Shown piece after piece: positions 1 to 7,446 of a DNA stretch of 24,669 nt; position 1 is the stretch's first letter; each line of letters opens with the position of its first letter. The notes under the pieces were generated by a model. The model was given only the letters and a program-made list of their open reading frames with translations, searched no databases and was not told the origin of the DNA. Source of the stretch: Crocinitomicaceae bacterium (GTDB lineage Bacteria > Bacteroidota > Bacteroidia > Flavobacteriales_D > Crocinitomicaceae); NCBI GenBank assembly GCA_024643585.1, contig JAHEMP010000007.1, positions 1 to 24,669 of the forward strand, given 5' to 3'. Position numbers and translations under genes: made by a program.

Positions 1-724
1 TGCAATCTTCGCTGTCCACATGAATTTTTACTTTTAATAAACTTTCTTTGTCAGCACGAGAAATCGCTAAAAATCGATGTGAGGCACAACGATACAAAGG
101 CTCTGTAAAATCAAAATAATCCTTATAAGTTTGGGCTTCCTCTTCCTTCCCTTTCACCAATTTACTTTGCAGCATTCCTTTTCTTCGGTAATGATTCCGC
201 AAACGCTCGCGAAGTGCGATATTCTCATTCATCCATTCGGCCATTATGTCTCGTGCACCTTCCAAAGCCATTTCTTCATCAATAACATCTCCTTTAACAA
301 AGCGATCTGCCATTTGATAAGGGTCTCCACCGCGCTGCGACATAATCATTTTTGCCAAAGGTTCTAACCCTAATTTCTTTGCTTTATCCCCTTTCGTTTG
401 ACGCTTTTGTTTGTAGGGCAAATACAAATCTTCCAATCCTTGAGAAGTGAAACAAGTTTCGATTTTTTGTTTGAGTTGATCGTCTAATTTTCCTTGCTCT
501 TCTATTGCGTTTAAAATCGTTTTTTGACGTGCAATTAAATCATCGTATAACTTTAAGGCATCTCGAATTTCTCCAACCACAACCTCATCCAATCCGCCTG
601 TCATTTCTTTCCGATAGCGAGAAATAAATGGAATAGTCGCCCCTTCTTTTATAAGTGCAGTTGTATTTTGAATAGCTTTATCACTGGCTGTAACCTCGCT
701 TTTTACAAATTCTAATTGGGTCAT
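1..724 (-). CDS. tex: Tex family S1 RNA-binding protein (transcription accessory protein), N-terminal part, cut by window edge
   Basis: Reading the minus strand from the ATG at 724-722 gives 241 residues that stay open to the left edge. The start is MTQLEFVKSEV, followed at about residues 30-47 by IPFISRYRKEMTGGLDE, the signature of the Tex N-terminal domain. Later LYLPYKQKRQTKGDKAKKLG and LEPLAKMI also match this family. Tex is a cytoplasmic nucleic-acid-binding protein of roughly 700-780 residues with a helical N-terminus, a YqgF-like domain, HhH motifs and a C-terminal S1 domain. Only the N-terminal third is visible, so S1 and YqgF cannot be checked. A clear Bacteroidota promoter lies just upstream (746-775), giving a predicted leader of about 15-20 nt. 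The gene is divergent from the rlpA-like gene. Confidence 0.93.
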   Translation of the reverse strand, partial: MTQLEFVKSEVTASDKAIQNTTALIKEGATIPFISRYRKEMTGGLDEVVVGEIRDALKLYDDLIARQKTILNAIEEQGKLDDQLKQKIETCFTSQGLEDLYLPYKQKRQTKGDKAKKLGLEPLAKMIMSQRGGDPYQMADRFVKGDVIDEEMALEGARDIMAEWMNENIALRERLRNHYRRKGMLQSKLVKGKEEEAQTYKDYFDFTEPLYRCASHRFLAISRADKESLLKVKIHVDSEDC

Positions 725-745
725 TGATTTCTATTTTTTCGCCTC

Positions 746-775
746 CAAAATTAACGCTCGACAGCTTAAAATCAA
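746..775 (-). promoter_or_regulatory. Bacteroidota-type promoter of tex
   Basis: On the minus strand TTG (775-773) is followed after 19 bases by TAATTTTG (753-746). This matches the Bacteroidota sigma-ABfr consensus TTG-N17-23-TAnnTTTG exactly. Transcription would start near 740, about 17 bases before the tex ATG. The call rests on consensus and position only. Confidence 0.65.
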
Positions 776-837
776 GTAAAAGTGGAAATGGTTCGCTTTT
801 TGTTTGTAACTTTTCTAACTGTAAGATTTATTATACC

Positions 838-1221
838 ATGATTCGTAAACAATCCATTTCTTGGTTATTTTTTGCCCTGCTGTTTATAGTTCCAACCCAA
901 GAACCTGTTATTCAAACGGGTATGGCATCCTATTACGCCAATAAATTCCAGAATAGACCAACAAGTTCAGGCGAAAAATATGATAAAAAGGCCTTTACTG
1001 CTGCTCATAAAACCTTACCCTTCGGAACAATTTTATTGGTTACCAACCTAAAAAATGACTCAACCGTTTTGGTCAGGGTCAACGACCGAATTGGAACGAA
1101 CAAAAGAATTATTGATTTATCTCGCGCCGCTGCCGAGCAATTAAACTTTATCCCCCAAGGACTTGCGAAAGTAAGGATTGAAACGGTTGAGCCAGAAAAT
1201 GAGTTGTTTGAAGAAAATTAA
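838..1221 (+). CDS. RlpA-like double-psi beta-barrel secreted protein, no SPOR domain
   Basis: The 127-residue protein starts MIRKQSISWLFFALLFIVP, a signal peptide or N-terminal anchor. An RlpA-type double-psi beta-barrel fills about residues 29-120. Visible family motifs are GMASYYA, TSSGEKYD, FTAAHKTLPFGT, VRVNDR and RIIDLSRAAAEQL. In RlpA of other bacteria this fold is a lytic transglycosylase acting on peptidoglycan, or a binding module; the conserved Glu (SGE) and Asp (VND) are present. The usual NDRGPF is NDRIGTNK here. There is no SPOR domain, unlike E. coli RlpA, so septal targeting is not expected. I chose the ATG at 838 because it places a signal peptide at the N-terminus. The open frame reaches back to a TTG at 724, but that extension is not signal-like and overlaps the tex promoter. 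Confidence 0.85.
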   Translation: MIRKQSISWLFFALLFIVPTQEPVIQTGMASYYANKFQNRPTSSGEKYDKKAFTAAHKTLPFGTILLVTNLKNDSTVLVRVNDRIGTNKRIIDLSRAAAEQLNFIPQGLAKVRIETVEPENELFEEN

Positions 1222-1311
1222 CTTACCAAAATTAAAATAGGATCCAATAAAAGGAATGAACAAAGAAAATAATTTGAACCTTTGCTATTCTAACAATCGG
1301 AAAATACAAGC

Positions 1312-2382
1312 ATGAGAAATTTGTTGATGAAAGGTGTGAAAGTAATTGATGCTTCGACTGTTTTGGCGGGACCTTCTGTTGGAACTTTTTTCGCAGAATT
1401 AGGCGCTGATGTCATCAAAGTGGAACACCCGATATTTGGTGATGTGACACGAACTTGGAAATTACCTTCTGAAGATCTAAAATCTCAAGTATCCAACTAT
1501 TTTTCTTCCGTAAATTATGGAAAAACGTATATATCACTGAATTTAAGTGAAGAAAATGACCGTGCTAAATTTCTTGATTTGGTCTCAGATTCAGATATTT
1601 TGTTGACCAATTTTAAAAAAGGAGATGCTGACAAATTTAAATTGAACGACAATATATTACGCGCTGAAAACCCTTTGTTAATTCACGGTAAAATTTCTGG
1701 TTTTGGCGACGAAAGCGACAGAGTAGCCTATGATCTCATTTTGCAAGCAGAAACTGGTTTCATGTCTATGAATGGTCAAACGGAAGGTCCTCCAACCAAA
1801 ATGCCTGTTGCGCTCATTGACGTTTTGGCTGCCCACCATTTAAAAGAAGCTATATTATTGGCTTTGTATCAACGTGAGAAATCAAAAAAAGGCTTTACGG
1901 TTTCGGTTTCTCTCTATGAGGCTGCCGTTTCAAGTTTAATGAACCAAGCTTCTAATTATTTGATGAGCGATGCAATTCCTAATCGTATTGGCAGTATGCA
2001 TCCAAATATTGCTCCATATGGGGAAATTTTTAAAACAAAGGATGGGGCCGATATTTGCTTTGCTATCGGTTCCGACAAGCATTTTTCCACGCTATGTGAA
2101 TACTTAAATCTTGATCACTTGCCAGGAAATGAAAATTTTGCTACTAACCCGAGTCGGGTAAAAAACAGAGTCGATTTAGCAAGTAAAATTCAAGAAAAGG
2201 TCTCAACGCATAAAGCAATAGACATACTTGAATACATGGAAAGTAAAAATGTTCCTTGCGGAAAAATCAAAAATTTGAAAGAAGTTTTTGAAGACCAAAG
2301 TGCAAAAAACCTCATCCTTTCGGAGGAAATCGAAGGAAAAACTACAAAACGTGTGAAAGCTGCTATTTTCAAATGGACATAA
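1312..2382 (+). CDS. Class III CoA-transferase (CaiB/BaiF family)
   Basis: The 356-residue protein begins with the family pattern GVKVIDASTVLAGPSVG and GADVIKVEHPIFGD (residues 8-44), the Rossmann part that binds CoA. VALIDVLAAHH places Asp170 where the catalytic aspartate (Asp169) of formyl-CoA transferase lies, so it is probably active. It transfers CoA between carboxylic acids through an aspartyl-CoA mixed anhydride; the substrate cannot be told from sequence. The racemase branch (alpha-methylacyl-CoA racemase) shares this fold and is an alternative. The 3' end overlaps the start of the next gene by 10 bases, so the pair is probably translationally coupled. At 356 residues it is slightly shorter than the usual 380-430. 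Confidence 0.88.
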   Translation: MRNLLMKGVKVIDASTVLAGPSVGTFFAELGADVIKVEHPIFGDVTRTWKLPSEDLKSQVSNYFSSVNYGKTYISLNLSEENDRAKFLDLVSDSDILLTNFKKGDADKFKLNDNILRAENPLLIHGKISGFGDESDRVAYDLILQAETGFMSMNGQTEGPPTKMPVALIDVLAAHHLKEAILLALYQREKSKKGFTVSVSLYEAAVSSLMNQASNYLMSDAIPNRIGSMHPNIAPYGEIFKTKDGADICFAIGSDKHFSTLCEYLNLDHLPGNENFATNPSRVKNRVDLASKIQEKVSTHKAIDILEYMESKNVPCGKIKNLKEVFEDQSAKNLILSEEIEGKTTKRVKAAIFKWT

Positions 2383-2807
2383 AAATTAGACTTCCAGAGA
2401 CGGAAGAGGAATGGGAAGACTATTACGATCTTCGGTATCGAGTTTTGCGCGAACCCCTGAATCAACCTAGAGGTTCGGAACGAAACGAAGGCGATGAAAC
2501 GGGAATTCACTTCGCACTTTACGATGATGGAAAGCTAAAAGCTATGGCACGGTTGGATGAACATTCCATGGACGTTGCGCAAACACGGTTCGTAGCAGTT
2601 GAAAAAGAAGAGCAAGGCAAAGGTTATGGCAAGTTGATTATGTACGCAGTTGAACAAGAAGCCACAGAAAAAGAATACAGTAAAATGATTCTCCATGCTC
2701 GCGACTACGCGGTCGATTTTTATTTAAAATTAGGTTATGAAGTGGTGGAACCATCCTACAAATTATTTGATGTTCTGCAACATTTTTTAATGACCAAAGA
2801 CCTGTAA
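2373..2807 (+). CDS. GNAT family N-acetyltransferase
   Basis: This is a 144-residue single-domain GNAT protein. The N-terminus has the pattern LRYRVLREPLNQPRGSE (residues 20-36), common in small GNATs of this kind. Motif A for acetyl-CoA binding is VAVEKEEQGKGYGKLIM (74-90), with the pyrophosphate loop Q-G-K-G-Y-G. The C-terminal DFYLKLGYEVV (115-125) is the motif B strand-helix. The acceptor is unknown; small metabolites or protein N-termini are both possible. Its ATG lies inside the last codons of the CoA-transferase gene (ATGGACATAA), which indicates one operon and coupled translation. No terminator is obvious after the stop. Confidence 0.88.
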   Translation: MDIKIRLPETEEEWEDYYDLRYRVLREPLNQPRGSERNEGDETGIHFALYDDGKLKAMARLDEHSMDVAQTRFVAVEKEEQGKGYGKLIMYAVEQEATEKEYSKMILHARDYAVDFYLKLGYEVVEPSYKLFDVLQHFLMTKDL

Positions 2808-2851
2808 ATTATCTATTTGAGAATAGTTAAAACGATTAACTTCAGCACCTT

Positions 2852-2880
2852 TTTGATTAAATTTCACTAACTTACCTTTT
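2852..2880 (+). promoter_or_regulatory. Probable promoter of the secreted M28 peptidase gene
   Basis: TTTG (2852-2855) is followed after 17 bases by TACCTTTT (2873-2880), one mismatch from TAnnTTTG. A start near 2886 would leave a leader of about 9 bases before the GTG at 2895. The fit is good but not exact. Confidence 0.4.
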
Positions 2881-2894
2881 TTTAAATTCAAACA

Positions 2895-4637
2895 GTGAAA
2901 CGAAAATTAGTCTTTATCCTGTTGTTGGTGACCAACATTTCCTTTGGTCAAACGAACATGCAATCCAGTAACCCTTTGGCAGAACAAATAATGTTAGGTA
3001 ATTATGACCCAACCGCCTATATTCCGCCCTTTCCAGTGACCTCACCAACTTTTATTTATCAAAATTTAGCCGCCAACATCAATCCTGATTCCTTGAAAGC
3101 AACCATTTTAAAATTGGCTACTTTCAAAAATAGAAACACAGGTTCTGATACTTTGTCGGCAACTGAAGGATTTGGCGCTGCACGAAGTTGGGTTTATTCT
3201 AAATTTCAGCAGTATTCATCATTTGTCCAAGGAAGATTGATTCCTTCTTATTTAACGTTTGACCAAACGATCTGCGGAGTTACAAAACACAAAAATATTT
3301 TTGCCGTACTTCCTGGTTTGGACACTACAGACCATGAAATCGTATTGATTGAGGGGCATATGGATTCTCGTTGTGAAGGTTTATGCGATACATCTTGTGT
3401 TGCAGAAGGGATTGAGGATAACGCAACTGGAACCGCTCTTGTGCTGGAATTAGCTCGCACGATGAGCTTATATAACTTCAAAAAGACAATTGTGTTTTTG
3501 ATAACAACAGGTGAAGAGCAGGGACTTTTTGGAGCAAAGGCATTTGCCGTCTATGCCAATAATTTGGATTTGCCTATCAAAGCCGTTTATAATAACGACG
3601 TTATTGGAGGAATTATTTGCGGGGCTACCTCCTCGGGACCATCCTGCCCGGGTCTCAACGATATCGACAGCACACAAGTCAGACTATTTTCACAAGGAAA
3701 TTTCAACTCTGCAAATAAACAATTGTGTCGATTTAATAAATTGCAATACAAAGAAGAATTGATGCCTTTGGAGACCGTTCCAATGAATTTGACCATCATG
3801 ACGAATGAAGACAGAGTTGGTCGAGGTGGAGATCACATTCCGTTTCGTCAGCAAGGTTTTCCGTCAATGCGCTTTACTTCCGCCAACGAACATGGAGATG
3901 CCTCAAACGGACCCAGTTACACAGATCGTCAGCATACAACAGATGATGTTTTAGGAGTTGATTTGAACAATGATGGGATAATTGACAGCTTCTTTGTCGA
4001 TTTCAATTACTTGGCTAGAAATGCAAAAATAAATGGAAATGCTGTGGTGTCAGCGGTATCTGGCCCCAAGACTCCAACCTTCATTGCCTATGGAAACGTT
4101 GGTTCACCGGTTAGTTTGGAAGTCATTATCACCAGTTCCGAACCACATCCAGCGTATAGAGTTGCACTCAGAACCGTTACCAATGATTGGGATACCGTTT
4201 TTACGACGAGCACAACTCAATCCACATTTTTTCCAACGGATACAGTTTCCTTTTGGATTGTTAGCGTAGCCTCTGTAGATGATTTGGGAATTGAAAGTTT
4301 ATTCTCGAATGAAGTATTAATCACTTTGGCGACAATAGGGCTTGAAGAAAAAGAAGCCACATTCTCAGGTATACAATTGTATCAAAATCGCCCCAATCCT
4401 TTTGACGAATCAACATTCATTTCAGTATCAGCAGATAAGAATTATGCCCATAAGAAAGCCGTCATTCAAATTTGTGATTTAAAAGGAGAAATTATAGAAA
4501 CCCTACCAATTGACTTGCAAGAAGGTATGAATGAGGTTGTCTATGAACACGGGTATGGGAAAGTAGGAACCTATATCTACAGTTTGTTTGTCGATGGGAA
4601 TAAGATTGATTCTAAGCGTATGGTATTTGCGAATTAG
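2895..4637 (+). CDS. Secreted M28 family zinc aminopeptidase with T9SS type A sorting domain
   Basis: The 580-residue protein uses a GTG start; MKRKLVFILLLVTNISFGQ is a clear signal peptide. The M28 metal ligands can be read in order: His155 and Asp157 (EGHMDS), Asp175 (EDNATGT), the Glu207-Glu208 pair (TTGEEQG), Asp235 (NNDV) and His314 (GGDHIPF). All are intact, so a di-zinc exopeptidase activity is expected. A fibronectin-like spacer covers about 390-480. Residues 481-580 form a T9SS type A C-terminal domain with RPNPF at 499-503, used for export through the outer membrane and then removed or anchored. A cysteine-containing insertion (Cys160, Cys164, Cys168) sits between the ligands. The likely role is extracellular peptide degradation. 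The gene is convergent to the membrane protein at 4665-5228. Confidence 0.93.
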   Translation: MKRKLVFILLLVTNISFGQTNMQSSNPLAEQIMLGNYDPTAYIPPFPVTSPTFIYQNLAANINPDSLKATILKLATFKNRNTGSDTLSATEGFGAARSWVYSKFQQYSSFVQGRLIPSYLTFDQTICGVTKHKNIFAVLPGLDTTDHEIVLIEGHMDSRCEGLCDTSCVAEGIEDNATGTALVLELARTMSLYNFKKTIVFLITTGEEQGLFGAKAFAVYANNLDLPIKAVYNNDVIGGIICGATSSGPSCPGLNDIDSTQVRLFSQGNFNSANKQLCRFNKLQYKEELMPLETVPMNLTIMTNEDRVGRGGDHIPFRQQGFPSMRFTSANEHGDASNGPSYTDRQHTTDDVLGVDLNNDGIIDSFFVDFNYLARNAKINGNAVVSAVSGPKTPTFIAYGNVGSPVSLEVIITSSEPHPAYRVALRTVTNDWDTVFTTSTTQSTFFPTDTVSFWIVSVASVDDLGIESLFSNEVLITLATIGLEEKEATFSGIQLYQNRPNPFDESTFISVSADKNYAHKKAVIQICDLKGEIIETLPIDLQEGMNEVVYEHGYGKVGTYIYSLFVDGNKIDSKRMVFAN

Positions 4638-4664
4638 GAGGAAAGTTTCAACCTGTGACTTATT

Positions 4665-5228
4665 CTATTTCGATTTTCGTACTTGTGATTCTACTCGTTT
4701 AATAATCATTTGAAAAAGCAATTTTGCCTCTTTTTCAGAAATTTTACGGCCAAAACGGATTAATTTCCCTCGGTATTCAAACTCAATTCTTTCACCGCCT
4801 GCTACCCAAGGTGAGTTTTCCCAAACGGCCTGTAAAGAATTTTCCTTCGGCTGATGAATCTGCATTTTTGAAATGTTTTCGTGAAAATATTCTCTTGCTT
4901 TTCCATAGGGTCCAGTTGCTGTTTTTACAATCAAACCGACCTCATTAATTTTCAGCATTTCTTTACCAAAAAGCAACCACAAAAACGAACGCCCTACTCT
5001 TTGTGCATAGTATAGCCAGAAAGCCAAAAAAACCAAAGTGATAATTTGCTCTTGGTTTGTCATTTTTAAAGTAAAATAAGACCAAATCATTGTAATTCCA
5101 ATGGCCAGCCACATTGCACACCATGCTCCCATTAATCCCGTAATCCAAACTTTTTTTTCAGGGTAAATGATAAAAGTTGACTTGTTTTTATCTTCTTGAA
5201 AACTGATTCTTTCGCCTATCCATTTCAT
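4665..5228 (-). CDS. Two-helix membrane protein with C-terminal soluble domain, function unknown
   Basis: This 187-residue protein belongs to no family I recognise. After about 27 polar residues there are two hydrophobic segments, roughly 28-53 (VWITGLMGAWCAMWLAIGI and onward) and 60-88. They form a helical hairpin with both ends probably cytoplasmic. The remaining 100 residues are soluble, with alternating beta-like stretches (LKINEVGLIVKTA, IEFEYRGKLIRFGRKIS) and a C-terminal amphipathic helix. This layout resembles bacterial PH-like membrane proteins, but that is a guess from architecture. The ATG at 5228 follows the terminator of the upstream minus-strand gene, so it probably has its own promoter. 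Confidence 0.75.
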   Translation of the reverse strand: MKWIGERISFQEDKNKSTFIIYPEKKVWITGLMGAWCAMWLAIGITMIWSYFTLKMTNQEQIITLVFLAFWLYYAQRVGRSFLWLLFGKEMLKINEVGLIVKTATGPYGKAREYFHENISKMQIHQPKENSLQAVWENSPWVAGGERIEFEYRGKLIRFGRKISEKEAKLLFQMIIKRVESQVRKSK

Positions 5229-5254
5229 GGGGCAAAATTACATTTATTCTAACA

Positions 5255-5294
5255 AAAAGAAAACCGCCAAAGCATGCTAAGGCGGTTTTCTTTT
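5255..5294. terminator. Bidirectional-looking rho-independent terminator
   Basis: A perfect 14-bp inverted repeat (5255-5268 and 5281-5294; core accgcc/ggcggt) has a 12-base loop and A/T runs on both flanks. The loop itself holds the palindrome agcatgct. It lies 12 bases after the stop of the minus-strand gene at 5307-7328 and should end its transcript. Confidence 0.9.
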
Positions 5295-5306
5295 AAAAAT
5301 ATTCAA

Positions 5307-7328
5307 TTATTGAATAACTAATCTTCTTGTAATTTTTTCGTCGTTGATAGTAACTTCAACCATATACACTCCAGAATTCAAATTCGATGAATTAAAATTA
5401 ATATGACTCGCTCCAATCATGGATGAATAATCTCGACTTGCAATAATTTTTCCAGACATATCAATTACTCTCAAGTTTACATCACTATTTTCTTTCAAGT
5501 TAAAAGTCATCGCGACATTTGTTGTAGCTGGATTCGGGTACATTTCGAAAGTTGCATCAATTTGTTTGATTTCGGTAACCCCAAGATTACTTCCCGCATC
5601 TACACCTACCACGTAACCATTCGTAATTGCTTCTGAAACCGTTGCTTTGCCAGCATTATCAATTTGTCCATTCGGAGCAATTAACATTACAATAATGTGC
5701 AATGAATCGACATTCCAATTGCCTGGCAAATAAATTGTTCTATTAACTGCGTGTGATGTTCCTGCACTAACAGTAGCTGGAAAACTCCCAGCAAATCCTC
5801 CAAAAGAAGGGACAATTGTTCTTGCAACATGGTCGTAAACCATCTGTGCAGCTGGAACAGGATTAGACAACAATTCGTATCCCCCCATTACACCATTTGC
5901 ACCACCACTATAATAATTAGATTGTGCCCAACCACTTGTAGTTCCAGACAATCCATCTTCAGTGATGACAAAGGCAGCTTTGTATTGATTGCTTGCTGCA
6001 GATTGGAAATCAAAATTCCCTGATACTTTTAATTCTCTTGTCACTGGATCGAACGTAGCCCCTACCTCTATCCATGCTGTTGGAGCAATTTGAAGTCTAT
6101 TAAAAAATGGTGTGCCCATAGTAGATGGATCAATACCAACTCCGACTCTATCTACTTTTGAACTTGGAAAACTAGAAAAATTCATTCCAGAATCGTATGG
6201 ACCATAAACCATTGGGTCATTTGTTCCATTATGAACAGCTATACCGGCCCAAAATTGATCATAATCCTTTTCAAATCTATCCATAAAAACGGCTCCACGC
6301 GGACACCAACCACACCAAGTTCCTGTTCCTTCCTCGCCAACTACCATTTTACCTGCAGCTGGAACGATTGGGTTTAAAATGATTTGAGACACATTATCAC
6401 TCGCTACGTCATCGGTAGTTCCATTTACATTTGAAACAGTCGCCGTGGCGGTATTTGTTCCTGCTGCTAAAACAACAGTAGAAAAATTAATGGTTGTGCT
6501 TGCTAGAGAAGCTAAATTAGCCCCAGTAATATTTTCTGTATACGTCGAGCCATTGTAAACAAGCGACACATCAAATGAAGTAATTACGGTTGAACCGGCA
6601 TTGACAATTACAACTGATGGAGTCGTGTTTTGAGATGCGATTTGGCCGCCCATATTTAAGCCAGCTGCTGCTGCATTTAATGTCGATAAGGTGTAATTCG
6701 AATGATCAAAACTAACATCATCTACAAAAAACTGCGAATTTGATATTGGATAAAGATCCAAATACCTAACTGTATTTACTGAGTTTATCCAATTACCTAC
6801 AGAAACTCCATCAATACTAACGGACCAGATTTTTGTAGTCAAGTTGCATTCAACTTTTAAGGTGAACCATGTGTTTTGAGGATACGCCGTTGATAGCTGA
6901 ACTTGACCTCCCGACTGGAAAGAAACTGAACCATTGTCCATATATACATCCAAAGCATACAAACCGCCAATGGTATTATTCCCTTGAAAATTGAAATAGG
7001 CCGTTTTTCCGCTATTCACGAAAAAATCCGATTGATAGGTAAAAATGCCAGAGCTATACATTTGTCCAAAGTCTAAGACAACATCCTGGGGCCCACCTGT
7101 TGAGGTTGACTGGAAATAAATAGACTGTGTACCTGAACTAGCTTGTACATTTGTAGTCTGGACATCTTCAGAAGTTCCTTCTCCAGTAGCACTCCATGTT
7201 CTCCAACTAGAAGATTGCGGTCCGATATAAGATCCCAAAGCATAACCTTCAAAATCGTCGGTAAAAATTTGAGCCTGGCCATTATTCATTATGGTCAAGG
7301 CCAAAGCAGCAAGTATAATTTTTTTCAT
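5307..7328 (-). CDS. Secreted Omp28-like protein with WCGWC motif, LamG-like N-terminus and T9SS type A sorting domain
   Basis: The 673-residue protein begins MKKIILAALALTIMNNGQAQ, a signal peptide. Residues about 23-205 look like a LamG/concanavalin-type jelly roll (TDDFEGYALG start, VDDVSFDHS end). Residues about 215-320 look like a CARDB/Ig-like domain. Next comes EEGTGTWCGWCPRG near 332-345, the thioredoxin-like CxxC motif of the Omp28-related family, with a domain reaching to about 570. From about 590 there is a T9SS type A domain (MYPNPATTNV, ending TRRLVIQ). The protein should be exported to the surface. The CxxC could be a redox-active or structural disulfide; I cannot tell which. A terminator follows the gene at 5255-5294. 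Confidence 0.9.
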   Translation of the reverse strand: MKKIILAALALTIMNNGQAQIFTDDFEGYALGSYIGPQSSSWRTWSATGEGTSEDVQTTNVQASSGTQSIYFQSTSTGGPQDVVLDFGQMYSSGIFTYQSDFFVNSGKTAYFNFQGNNTIGGLYALDVYMDNGSVSFQSGGQVQLSTAYPQNTWFTLKVECNLTTKIWSVSIDGVSVGNWINSVNTVRYLDLYPISNSQFFVDDVSFDHSNYTLSTLNAAAAGLNMGGQIASQNTTPSVVIVNAGSTVITSFDVSLVYNGSTYTENITGANLASLASTTINFSTVVLAAGTNTATATVSNVNGTTDDVASDNVSQIILNPIVPAAGKMVVGEEGTGTWCGWCPRGAVFMDRFEKDYDQFWAGIAVHNGTNDPMVYGPYDSGMNFSSFPSSKVDRVGVGIDPSTMGTPFFNRLQIAPTAWIEVGATFDPVTRELKVSGNFDFQSAASNQYKAAFVITEDGLSGTTSGWAQSNYYSGGANGVMGGYELLSNPVPAAQMVYDHVARTIVPSFGGFAGSFPATVSAGTSHAVNRTIYLPGNWNVDSLHIIVMLIAPNGQIDNAGKATVSEAITNGYVVGVDAGSNLGVTEIKQIDATFEMYPNPATTNVAMTFNLKENSDVNLRVIDMSGKIIASRDYSSMIGASHINFNSSNLNSGVYMVEVTINDEKITRRLVIQ

Positions 7329-7446
7329 AAGTTAATATTGTAGTTTAAAACCTAAATATAGACTTTTCTACTATTAATTGGTCTAAGTTGACAAACAAAA
7401 ATAAGTATTACTGGCAATCCTAATTGGCTTATTACCAGCGTAAAGA

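Noticed and set aside
131..367. Open frame on the plus strand inside tex
   Set aside because: It lies antisense to a clear Tex coding region and has no family features or promoter.
724..837. Upstream extension of the RlpA-like gene to the TTG at 724
   Set aside because: It would put a non-signal-like stretch of 38 residues before the signal peptide and overlap the tex promoter. The ATG at 838 fits better.
2190..2510. Minus-strand open frame across the CoA-transferase/GNAT junction
   Set aside because: It is antisense to two well-supported genes and the product looks like no protein family.
4636..4641. AGGAGG after the M28 stop, like a Shine-Dalgarno site
   Set aside because: No open frame starts downstream on the plus strand, and Bacteroidota seldom use strong Shine-Dalgarno sites.
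7329..7446. TATATTTAGG as a promoter -7 element for the 673-residue gene
   Set aside because: One mismatch in the element and no TTG at a suitable distance, so I did not call it.
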